Shown here piece after piece: positions 50,492 to 64,000 of a stretch of 64,000 nt of DNA. Below the pieces are notes generated by a model. It did not search any database. It had not been told where the DNA came from and worked only from the letters and a program-made list of their open reading frames with translations. The DNA lies in NCBI RefSeq assembly GCF_008831285.2, contig NC_045140.1, forward strand, positions 18,350,370-18,414,369, written 5' to 3'. The position numbers and the translations under genes were made by a program. The first letter of the stretch is position 1. Each line of letters starts with the position of its first letter. This stretch comes from Nymphaea colorata. Taxonomy: Eukaryota > Streptophyta > Magnoliopsida > Nymphaeales > Nymphaeaceae.

Positions 50492-51857
50492 CTATGGGTC
50501 ACTACTGGCAACACATTTGTCTTGGGTACCAGCAAACAGACTTGTTACTCTGCTGGTTCGCTCCTATCGAAAAAATTTCATGAGTGCAATCAGCTTTTAT
50601 AGAGAATATACATATGAAAATAAGCTTAAACATGTAGTAGAAGCTGGCATTTTGAAGTACCTCACGACCATTAGATGCTTTATAAACTTCTCGGGTACCT
50701 ATGAGTCCAGTAAGGGCAAAGAACATTACCTTCAAAGCACCTGTCTAAACTGCCTGTTCTCTTGAAAAGTTGACCAAAATGTCGCTTACAGTACAAGACA
50801 CCCTTCAAGGAAGAGAAGTTGATGACTTGCAAATGGGAAGCGAATTAGAACATTCCTAGAAAAAAGAAGCATCTTCCGCATAACATTACTTTCATTATGT
50901 AATGTAATCTTTCAAAACTATAATCTTCCACAAAATTGCCCTTCATTGATTACTCTGATGGGCAATATACAAATGGAACTTTTGCATGAAAAACAACATA
51001 ATGAAAGACATCGTCATTACCTTTACGAATATCACTACAATATCAACACAAAATCTCATCGAAGCTAAGTCTTGAAACCTGAACTGCTTGCAAACCCAGC
51101 AGAGTTTTGCACACAAAGGAAAGCTAACCAGAGAAAAAATGCAAAGAAACTCCAAAACATCTTCTGGCAAGAGGACATATGCTTCAAATTTGTGCCGAAC
51201 CTTGGCAAACGGCTAGAAGTTTAATTGGCTATTGTAAAATTAATGCTTAATTGGCTATTGCAAAACTAACTACCACCATCCACTCCTCAGGTACTCAATA
51301 CCGATTTATCATTTGAATCATCTAATCTCAGAACGACCATCTCAGCGCATGCAATTAAGAGAAACCCGGCAGACATTAACGAAGCAAAAGAATGATCGTC
51401 TTAGGGAAACCACACGAAACAGAACAATTTCTTGTATAACAGTGTAACGCAAGCCAAAGGTAAATGCAAAAACCAATATAAAGCAACCTCATAACAATGC
51501 ATCAAATATTGACGGCTACAATTTGGCAATACTAGTTACAGATGTAAACTACAAAAAAGGCCAATTGGAATCGCATCCAAGAAGAACCCATTAAAGGATA
51601 AATCAATAAAACAAACAGATGAACTGGTAAAACAACATGACCATAAGACAAGAAGAAAAAGTGAAATATAAACAAGTAAAGTATACATATGAAAGGTTTA
51701 ATAGAAAGGGGGCGTATACCTTGAGAGTGCCATTACAGTGATGGCATCGGAAGCAGGCCTTGTGGTAGACCCAGTTATCAGCAGTGAGCTGATCGACCAA
51801 ATAGACAGTCTTATCACAAAATGTGCATTTATGGGTTGTTCCAACGAAAGTAGCCAT
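50492..51857 (-). pseudogene. LIM-domain protein pseudogene (three exons, decayed)
   Basis: Remnant of a plant two-LIM-domain actin-bundling-type protein (WLIM/PLIM class). Exon 1 (51720-51857) is intact: MATFVGTTHKCTFCDKTVYL, then YHKACFRCHHCNGTLK, ending at the usual AAG|GTATAC. Exon 2 (50730-50826) reads NFSSLKGVLYC, HFGQLFKRTGSLD, FEG, but the expected splice acceptor is CAA instead of CAG, so splicing at the nearest AG shifts the frame. Exon 3 (50492-50563) reads TSLFAGTQDKCVAS and then a stop, with the second zinc Cys of LIM2 changed to Ser. The second LIM domain is otherwise absent as far as the PRORP gene. A single-LIM product from exon 1 is possible but would be incomplete. Confidence 0.75.
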
Positions 51858-54365
51858 CACCACAGGCCCCTCTTCTTACCAGAACAATCAGAGGGGAAGG
51901 CGACAAGTTCTTGCCTTCTTGGGGTACTGAAAACGTGAGATGGGAGAATCTTGTTCAGGCAGGTGGCGGGTTCTTCTGTGTTAGATTACAGTCGATCCCT
52001 GAAGGAAAAAAATCGGACAAATAAATCAGTCTAAAAAACTGGCCGGCTTTCGACTTTTTTGTCTGAGTTAGATTTTGATTTTTTCTTCCTTATTTGTTAC
52101 ATTAACGAGTCCAACTCCAGCCATTCTTTTCGCTCTTCAAAGGGCGTAACTAGTTAGGCCTGCACATTCTTATAGGTTCTGGCTTTCTCAAGAAACCACG
52201 AATGCTTGTATGGTTTATTACAGCGGACGTATGATTCAACTTTGCTTTCAAAGTGAGGCTTTGTGTTACTAACTTTATATGAGTCACGGATTTCATGGCA
52301 ATCCTAACTAGCGTACCTCGTGTGAAAAGTCAGTCCACTTAAGGGGAGGCAATCTTTGCCGTTTTGCATTGTCTGCACAACGTCGTCGGAAGGAACAGTT
52401 CACTCTTTCAGATTCATAAGAAGGCACACGATTACTGCCATTTAATAAGAGAAGCTTTAATAAGCATGACTGCAGCCATAATGGTAAAAAGTAAATTTTT
52501 ATTAGCCTCAGCCCGAATTGGTTTCTTATATTCTTTTTCTTGTTGCTGGTGCTTGAATCAATTCTGGAAACTACAAATGTCAGTAGATTATGTAATCTCC
52601 CGAGCCTCAACATAAAATTATATTTATGGCCAAACGACAAACCAATCTTGGCCATACTACGATGGTGGTGACTGCCTAAACTGGGGTTTGAGTCTTTGAG
52701 ATGTGAAGGAATCAGAGGGAAAGACAAATCTTGATTGAAGTATCTCATAGCCTTCATTAAGCTACGAGACTGAACTTCATGAACGCACAACCATGGTGGA
52801 TAGCTCCTCGGAATAATCCAGCCAACAACAAGAAGTCGAGAAAGAGAGAGATAGCGTCCAACAAAGAGATTGGTGGTCTGAAGCCAACGAAATCACTTGG
52901 AGATGAGACTGCTTATGAAATGAGAGAACTATGGGACCTGACCTATTAAACATACGCTATACAAATTAGCGTTAATGAAAAAAATTTGGAAATTGGTCCA
53001 ATATTAGTACTGGCTGTGGGACTAAAATACTGCAGGAATGATGCTGTATAAGTAAATGGCTTGTGGAATGAGAATAACATAAAAGTTATAGGGAGCTGGT
53101 AATATCGCAGAATGGAAAACCTAATAGTGGTAAAACAAACGCCGGCCCAACTGTGGAAAGTTTTCACTTGAGCTACTAATGCTTCAAGGTATTTTTATAA
53201 TCGTTTTCCTCCGTCACCGCCGTTAAGTCAACCGTGATCTAATTTGTGTTAGCATAAAAATATGGCTAAAACGTCCACGTTAGCGATTACAACCGCTGCT
53301 AGTGAACGTTGTCCAGCTGTTTAGGGGAAAAAAAAAAAGAGAAGAAGATGGCTCAGGTTGTCTTTTAATCAGTAGCAGACTAACTACCAGAATCCAACGA
53401 AGCTGGTCGAGTTTCAAGCCGAGTCTAAATCTTAAAACGAACGAGTAATGTGGAAGCCACCAACAATAATGATATGACTAAAAAAAATTTGTTTCAAAAT
53501 GAAATATTATGTGATTTTTTTTATTCAGAATCTTAATTAATATTTCGGTGTATCCTTTAGGAGCTCAAACCTAATATTAAGGCATATCAGAATGAAAAAA
53601 AACCAATAAGATTGACTAAATAGTATCCCTATAAGTTCTAAATGTATCAGTATTCCTCACCTTAAAAACATTTGATCGAATACTCAGATAGCCAAAACTA
53701 TTTGATGAATGAGATTTACATAACTTATTTAACAAAAAATATGCCTCAATGCATAGTCTTATTTAGCAAACACAAAGCGGTGTAAGATGAAAAAGTCAAT
53801 CCATCAAAACTTAATGGATTAACCAAGGAACTCAACTGAACATCATTTTCAAGAAACGTATATTAAAAAAAAAAGTCATTGCCCTCTAACTTGGAACACA
53901 AGAGAACACACAAAAAGTAGTTTGTGGTGCTACATGGAGGCTGACAGTAGTATTGAACTGGTAATAACGGTGGATTTGCGAAGAGACGTTAAATAAATGA
54001 AACAGCCAGTGCAATTCTACCATCCCTTACTCCTGCAGCAGCTTTGCTAGATGAGTCTTCACAATTGGTGCCAGAAAAAAGGAGTGACTTCTACTTAGAT
54101 TATGAAAGTAAATTACATAATATTAAAGAACAACGAGCTATTCATGAGGCCACTGCTGGGGATAAACAAAAAAAAGCAACGGCAGGTAGTTCATCCTGAC
54201 GAGCTTTTTACAGTCAGCAGTCCTTATCATTGCAGCAATGGGTTTAATGGTCGTGAAGGGTAAAAAGGGACCACCACCTGTGGCAGAAGGCCTATATGAT
54301 TCCCTGTGATCAGATACAGAAACTAAAATCCCATTACAAACTAGAGTAGCATGTAAAAGATGTTC
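51858..54365. other. No gene seen
   Basis: The left part is the former upstream region of the LIM gene. Open frames around 52308-52790 have no recognisable family. 53300-54300 is AT-rich. Confidence 0.5.
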
Positions 54366-57300
54366 TCATACTCCACTTGCTTCCATAATGTCGAGATGCT
54401 TGCCCTTCTTAATTTTATTCCTGAAACTCCTTTTTCTGCTAAATGCTTTCTCCTGCAGTAAGAAAACATCTTATCCATAAGCTCAAAAAATGATAGAAAT
54501 AGTGATAATTACATGTGTGTGTGTGTAACATAGACTAATATCTTAGTCATCCACATCCATTTCACAGGATCGCTCTAAAATTGTTCCCCCTGTAGAATTT
54601 CTATTACCAAAAAAGCTCAAGAAAAAGACATCACCACTGGTTGTCCCAGCTTCCCTGCTTGACGGACAGCAGCAACAAGATCTCGGTTGGCTTCTGTATA
54701 CAAGCTCGTAACAACTCCTGGTTGACCTGCTCTCGCTGTACGTCCAATTCTATGCAAAAAGTCGACAGCTGAAGTTGCGAACTCGGCCTAACATTGTAGG
54801 ATTAGGTTGTTAGCCTTGACCAAAGTTGTTTAAAATTTTAAATAACAAGAAAAACACAAACAGAAGCAGGTGCACTGATAGAACCCGAAACAATGCCATG
54901 TTGATCTTGGTAAAAATGCAACCAAATGTGAATGACTAAAACCAGAATTTTTAGAAGCATGCTAAACTAAACAGTAGAATCAAAGAGTAAAGTCTGGCAA
55001 ACGTCTTAACCACATTAGCAAGATTACACATGGCAAAGGTGGCATGCATGGCACACATGATAACTATGCAGATAAGCAGGGGCATAGCCGCATGTGGGGA
55101 TGTGTAGGCAATTGCTCACACAGTCCAACAAAAATCACTTATCTACATATTGGTTAACCCCAAATTTTTGCACATTTGCGTATAACTGCCCCTCAAATAT
55201 ATAGTGAGTGCCCCTCAGCCAAGTATGTCTGGCTCCCCACTGCAAATAAGGATAGCATCAAGAATGAAGGCATCAATTATTGCATTCGTAACAGAAATGA
55301 CAGAGATCAAAAATCTGTTGACAAAGTTAGCAAAAATTCTGTTCATGCTGTTACTGTTACCAAAGCTAATAAGGAAACAGATCAATCTGTTACAAGAATG
55401 ATAAATATTTCTGTAAACAGCTCCTTATACTAGCCATGACATTTGTAAAAGTTGATCTATTTAAAGAGGACTTGAACACCGTCAATTCCAAGGACAATGG
55501 TGGCCTTCCATGGACTAGGTATTATTCCAGCCATGTTGAAAACTCTACTAATAAGCAAACGGTAACTTAAGTCCGCTTTCACTATTGCAATGCAGTTGCA
55601 GAGACCATGAACAGACGACACAAGAAATAGTTCATTGACATCAAGTGGTCAACAAAGTGGGAACGTCCTGTTTCTCCTTTTTCTCGTCCCTTACATTGCA
55701 TGTTCACTGACACACAAGTATCCGACCCTTTTAAGTCAGATATGGCGAAGACTAGTGTGCCTACTTTCTTTCTTTGATTTATAATCTAACCAAAAAGGAG
55801 CAGCCTCTGCCTTCTTTTTTACCTAATTTTATAGCAAATTAAGAGCCTATATAATCAGTCAAATAAGGACAAAAATGGAGAGACAATCATTAACAAGTGT
55901 TGGCTTTTAGGGGTGTGGGAGTTTTGTGCTTAGAATTGTGAGATAATGACATCATGCTCATGTAAGTTACGGGCCCCATCCAGATATCATACCTGAATAA
56001 CATGAGAGACATTCTGTATGTCAAGACCACGTGCAGCAGCATCAGTACAGACGAGTACTCCACCCCTTTCCTGGAAATGTATCAAGTTCTCTCCTCGCTC
56101 CTCAAGAGAACTATTACTGTGGTAGGTCACACAATCAATGTCAACTTTGGCTAGTATTTTGGCTATAGATTCCACAGCATCCACAGTGTTTGCAAACACC
56201 ATTGTTCTAGGTTTTCCATAAGCCACAGAGCTGCTTGATGAAAGCCCTCTTTTCACAGACTCTATAAGCACACCAACTTGGTTGTCAACTGTAACTTCCA
56301 TCCATCTTTGCTCCAACCTGCAAAGAAGATGAGGTACAGTTGCTACACGTTACTGTAACTTAGAAATATGATGCAGGCAGAACAGAAAGCAAATAAAGCT
56401 TCTTCACAACAAATTGTTTGAAAAATGAAATAGTACTAAATGGTGAATTGGTGATCTATAATTGGAAGGTATCAGACCAAGTAGGTGATAAAGATCCAGA
56501 CAACTACTTTAAGACCAACATGGTTGAACAAGGGTAGGTGTTGGAAAACATGGAATTGGAACGAAGAAAATTCAGATGTAAGAAGAATGGAACCTTGGGT
56601 TGTGACAGTGGAGGAAACTCCCACTAACAAAACTGGCATCAGGAAACATTCGTTTTAGTATTCCACCAGCAGTTCTTTTCCCACTTTCTGGAAGGGTAGC
56701 AGCAACAAAGATGTACTGCTTACTACGCTTGTATGATTTCCTATTCCTCAACCAATCTTTCTTACGAGTATTTTCAGTTGTGAGCTCCTCCTCAAAACTT
56801 TCACCATCAACATTAACTTCAGCATCTACATCTTCTGTAGAGCAAACAGGCTCCAGCTCATTACAGTCCTCAGGCTTAAAGTCCACCCAAGACTTTACTT
56901 CATCTTTATTTTCCCTTCCAATCAGGAAATTCTCTTTCTTAGAAAGTGACTTTTCCTCATACCGGAACATGTTAATCAATTGGATCACTTGATTCTGAAA
57001 GCTTCCACATAGGAGGAGGTCTGCTTCATCAAACACCTGTTGACACCAAAATAATACCATAAAAGTTTTCAATCCAAACAACAAGAAAAACGGGCTTGAA
57101 TTCTATAAACCTGACAACCTTTATTACTGTGTCCTTCTCTTCATTGTATGTGCTTCAATAAAGAGAAATAGACATAATACTCAGATTGTCATGCTTTATA
57201 TAAGTAAGAGGCCAGTTTTCTCAATGGAAATATCTAAATTATTTAATAGCACTTAGAGAGACCAATGCATCCGTCAACTGAAATAGCAGAAATGTTAAAC

Positions 57301-58833
57301 TCAACAAGTTACCACATATTTGACATCTCGGAGAAATGCCGTTCTACGACGCCTTTTTGGGTCAAAAGCAAAGAGGTTGTTCAGAAGGGCAGCAGGAGTG
57401 GAAACAAGAACATCCGGCTGGGTAAATGGCCAACCCTACAATACCCCAGAAAGCCACTCAGTAAGGAAAAAAGAACAACAGTAGCTGCCAATACACTATA
57501 TTTAAGATAGTACGGCATTTGATTTAGCTTTAGAACCTTTTCAGCAGAAGGCCACCATTTTTTTTGTAAAACATATCTTTATAGTTTTCCACAACCTGGC
57601 GCATAACATATTTTGTGCAGGAAAATGAACTGAGAAGCAAGACCCTATTCAGCAAGCAACAGACTCACTTGGTTTCCACAAACAGCCGATGCCCTTAAAA
57701 GTGGGCTGCCATCCATGTTTTGCAGACAATTTGTCATACTAACAACTTGTTGGCATAACATCACATTTGGGCAGAGAACAAGTGAAAACTTCCGTGGCAA
57801 TGGCGTAGCTCCATGATCAGCTGCAGCTGCAGCGGTATCACACGAGGCACATAACTTGTCAATTAGTGGAACTAGATATCCATGAGTTTTACCACTACCA
57901 GTCTCAGCTGCAATTACAACATCATTTCCAGAAGTTATTAAAGGTATACAAGATGCCTGCAAAGGAACAGAAGGTATCACAACAAAAATATGGCAAGAAA
58001 AAACCCCTACAGCATTGATACAAGAAATAAATAACTGAATGCATAAGAAATTTCAGAATGCTAAATGCTGCGACACCTAGAACCAAAACAAATCACAAGA
58101 GAAGATTACGTAGGGGAGAAAGAGAATGCTGATAATTCAAGTCCATTACTTAAAGACTTTCGAGTCCTACGAGTGATAAATAGCAGCAAAAATTTGAAAA
58201 GTTATATGCTCAAATTTCATTTGCTCAATTGCGATTTGCACTTAAAAATCATCGTATTCTAAGTAGGATGGTACTGTCGCGAACAAGCACAAAAAAGACT
58301 ATGATTCATCTCATTCCGGTGATAGTAAATCTCAATTGAAAACGAGAACTTTGACGGAAAACAACCACAATCAAGCGACTAAATCACATAGTTTTGCTTT
58401 ACGAGTACTTCAATGGAGAGTGCTTATCATTCCGTGATCCCAAATGCCTCTATAGGAGCAGGATTTACAAGAACATAATGATCAAGCAGTTGCTCCGTGG
58501 ACTCCGAACAGATTCTACCTGAACCAGGGAAGGCCTATGGAAACCGGCGGCGGAGAGTGCGAGACAGAGCTGGTCGGAGACGCCAAGGGACTTCCATGAA
58601 ACGTTCTCAGCTGCGAAGAACGAACCTCCGTCCTGCGACGCCGGCGCTGACGACGAGGCTGAAAGCGGTCTAGCCCTCGGGTACCACTGCCCACGCCCGC
58701 AACGGCGGTGGAGGGAGAGGCCCGGGGAAGAAAAGAAGAGCCTCAACGGGCCAGCTCCACATGGTGATGGTGACGACGGAAGTTTACACGTAAACAAACA
58801 ACAGAAATGGCGAACCTGCAGAGTCGTCGTCAT
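54366..58833 (-). CDS. RH22: DEAD-box RNA helicase, RH22-like, 7 exons
   Basis: ATP-dependent RNA helicase; the Arabidopsis relative RH22 works in plastid ribosome assembly. Exons are 58519-58833, 57669-57956, 57313-57435, 56594-57036, 55993-56317, 54635-54787 and 54366-54452. All phases match, giving 577 aa. A Ser/Arg/Pro-rich N-terminus (about 1-70) suggests plastid import. Motif I AAETGSGKT is at 121-129, DEAD at 245-248, AAT at 354-356 where SAT is usual, then VFANT, VCTDAAARGLD and HRIGRTARAG (510-519). An acidic insert of about 70 residues lies between motifs II and III (about 267-335). The C-terminus has the basic end FSRKRSFRNKIKKGKHLD. An upstream in-frame ATG at 58908 is possible, but the ATG at 58833 gives a better transit peptide. 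Confidence 0.93.
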
Positions 58834-59668
58834 CGTCTTCCCGGAGCCCCTGTATTCCTTCACTTCAAGACCGAGAGGCACAAGGAGCGCCTCAGACCAT
58901 ATTTCCAATAGGAATTAAAACCTCCGTGATCCGGTCCGCCAGCTCGAAATCCGACGGCGCAGATTGCTTGCTCAGGTTGCGGTTCGTTTTGCAGCCAAGA
59001 TATTGGATCGGACTCGGTCCCATTAGGACGCATATTTTTGGCTGAGTGTTCAGATATGCATATCAAGAACCCGTAATCAAATCCAAGATGACGACCTATA
59101 ATCGTATTGCTCATATGAGCTTTGCTGAGAGGTACAAATGAATTGATTCAATGGAATTGATGTGAAGTTCTGGTACAAGTTTGACGGTACTGAGGTTTGA
59201 TTCTTTATACGCGCAAGTAATCCAAATTCAGTAACTCTCTCTCCATGCAGAAGAGGTGCACTAGGGCGTCTTCAGACACAGAATGGTTGTTGGTGTGCCA
59301 AACAGTGAGAATCATTCAAAGAAATAGGCTTGAGCCAGTAATAAAGGAAAAAAATAATTAGATTATTACATTTACTCCGAACCTTTAGCAACAAAATCTT
59401 ACAGATCACTAGTGCAATATTGCTGGCACAATGAAAATTGAGACTTTACAGCCAAATGGCATCTACAATTGAATCATCGATTTGACAAAAGTTTTGGAAG
59501 ATCATGTCATCCTCCAAGCATTTTCAAGCGAGGCCAAGATGACAATCTTCTGAGCCATCAATAGCGTAATGTCATGGCACCAAACACTCTCGTCGCCATT
59601 CACTTGGGCACCGTCGAGACATGAAGATGGATGAGGACAGCCTACCATTCATTACTTTAAGAAGTACC

Positions 59669-63230
<3,562 letters not shown>

Positions 63231-64000
63231 CTGTAAGCTCCTTTCATTTGGAAAAGAAAAAAGCGTCATCATTGCAACTGAATAAGAGTGAATTAGTATA
63301 ACCACAGAAGCATTTAGTACGATGAAGAAAATCTAATCTCTGTCCAGTAGCAGATGTAAAGGTTTGAACTAAAATCTTGTATAGATGAATAACAAGTAAT
63401 AAGACTTTTAGTGATTACAAAGCCATAAAATTAACTATTGCTTCTTCCAAATGGGCAATAAATCAAGTAGAACAGCATGAAAAAGTCAACGCTCAATCTA
63501 TGTTAAGCATTTCATGGGCTTCCCATTAAACAAGGGGGAATAGGAAAATAACAGAAGACCCCAACTTAACTTCTTTGTAATGGCATGGTTGCCAGATTCT
63601 TTACCTAGTAGTAAACACTATATGTATCTAGAACTTAAAATTAATCATCTGCAGTTAAACAATTACAGCAATTACAGAAAATATCACCTTCCACTCATTA
63701 CTATCATCCATAGTTTTCTTTGCTTGTAGTAAGTTACGTTGGCCAACATTAATTTATGTTATTTAGTTTAGCTTGAAGAGAACCAGTAAAAGGAAATAAG
63801 AAAGAGAAAGCACCACTATGTCAACAGAGTTTCTAGGTACTTAAGTAGGGTGTTAAATAAGATTCTACAAAATCTACCTAAAAGCAATAATACATGACCA
63901 AAGACTATATCAGCACCAGCGTACAAACTCATCTTGTGAAACTTTAAGCCTAAAATATTTGGTAAAGAAAATTTTATCACAGTTAAATACTGATAAGTTG
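63231..64000. other. Upstream part of the zinc-finger gene, no exon identified
   Basis: Presumably intron. One minus-strand ATG near 63934 opens a short hydrophobic frame (MSLYAGADIVFG) but has no convincing donor in the right phase. Confidence 0.4.

Noticed and set aside
55075..55250. Possible transposon fragment in an RH22 intron (GGCATAGCCGCATGTGGGG ... GCCCCTCA)
   Set aside because: It resembles a degenerate dispersed repeat, and a similar phrase occurs near 26650, but no ends or target duplication could be defined.

Overview
The window is nuclear DNA from a flowering plant. It is AT-rich, its genes are split by GT-AG introns, and it carries plant-only families: a PSPG-box glycosyltransferase, a proteinaceous RNase P with a PPR domain, organelle-targeted proteins and a UPF0496 gene. 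I cannot place the species or clade from sequence alone.

The main structure is a direct segmental duplication. Bases 1-10326 (copy A, cut off at the left window edge) recur at about 32639-43119 (copy B), separated by about 22.3 kb. Each copy holds a two-exon UGT82A-type glycosyltransferase on the plus strand, tail-to-tail with an eight-exon DCC-family thiol-disulfide oxidoreductase gene on the minus strand. Both UGT copies are intact (487 aa, nine residue differences by eye). The DCC gene is intact only in copy B (210 aa); copy A has two one-base deletions in exon 3.

The spacer (10.3-32.6 kb) holds decayed or rearranged genes. In order these are: a small HMA-domain gene; a pseudogene of a plant 2-oxoglutarate oxygenase-like protein, with a complete miniature LTR element (TRIM, TSD TAGTA) inside one intron; a U6 snRNA pseudogene; the last exon of a second, different DCC-type gene; a 1.76 kb inverted repeat with arms of about 740 bp carrying mirror-image TATA boxes; a 42-bp tandem array with a GTAAG motif in nearly every unit; and a UPF0496 gene with a frameshift near its 3' end. 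From 24.2 to 32.6 kb I see no convincing gene.

Right of copy B (43.1-64 kb) is ordinary gene space, all on the minus strand: PRORP (organellar RNase P, 560 aa, six exons), a three-exon LIM-domain pseudogene, an RH22-type DEAD-box helicase (577 aa, seven exons), and the 3' three exons of a plastid-type DnaJ zinc-finger gene with four CxxCxGxG motifs whose 5' end is not resolved. PRORP, RH22 and the zinc-finger protein are probably organelle-targeted nuclear genes; that is inference from family and N-termini. Exon models were built by hand from splice consensus, reading phase and remembered family structure, and no search was run.
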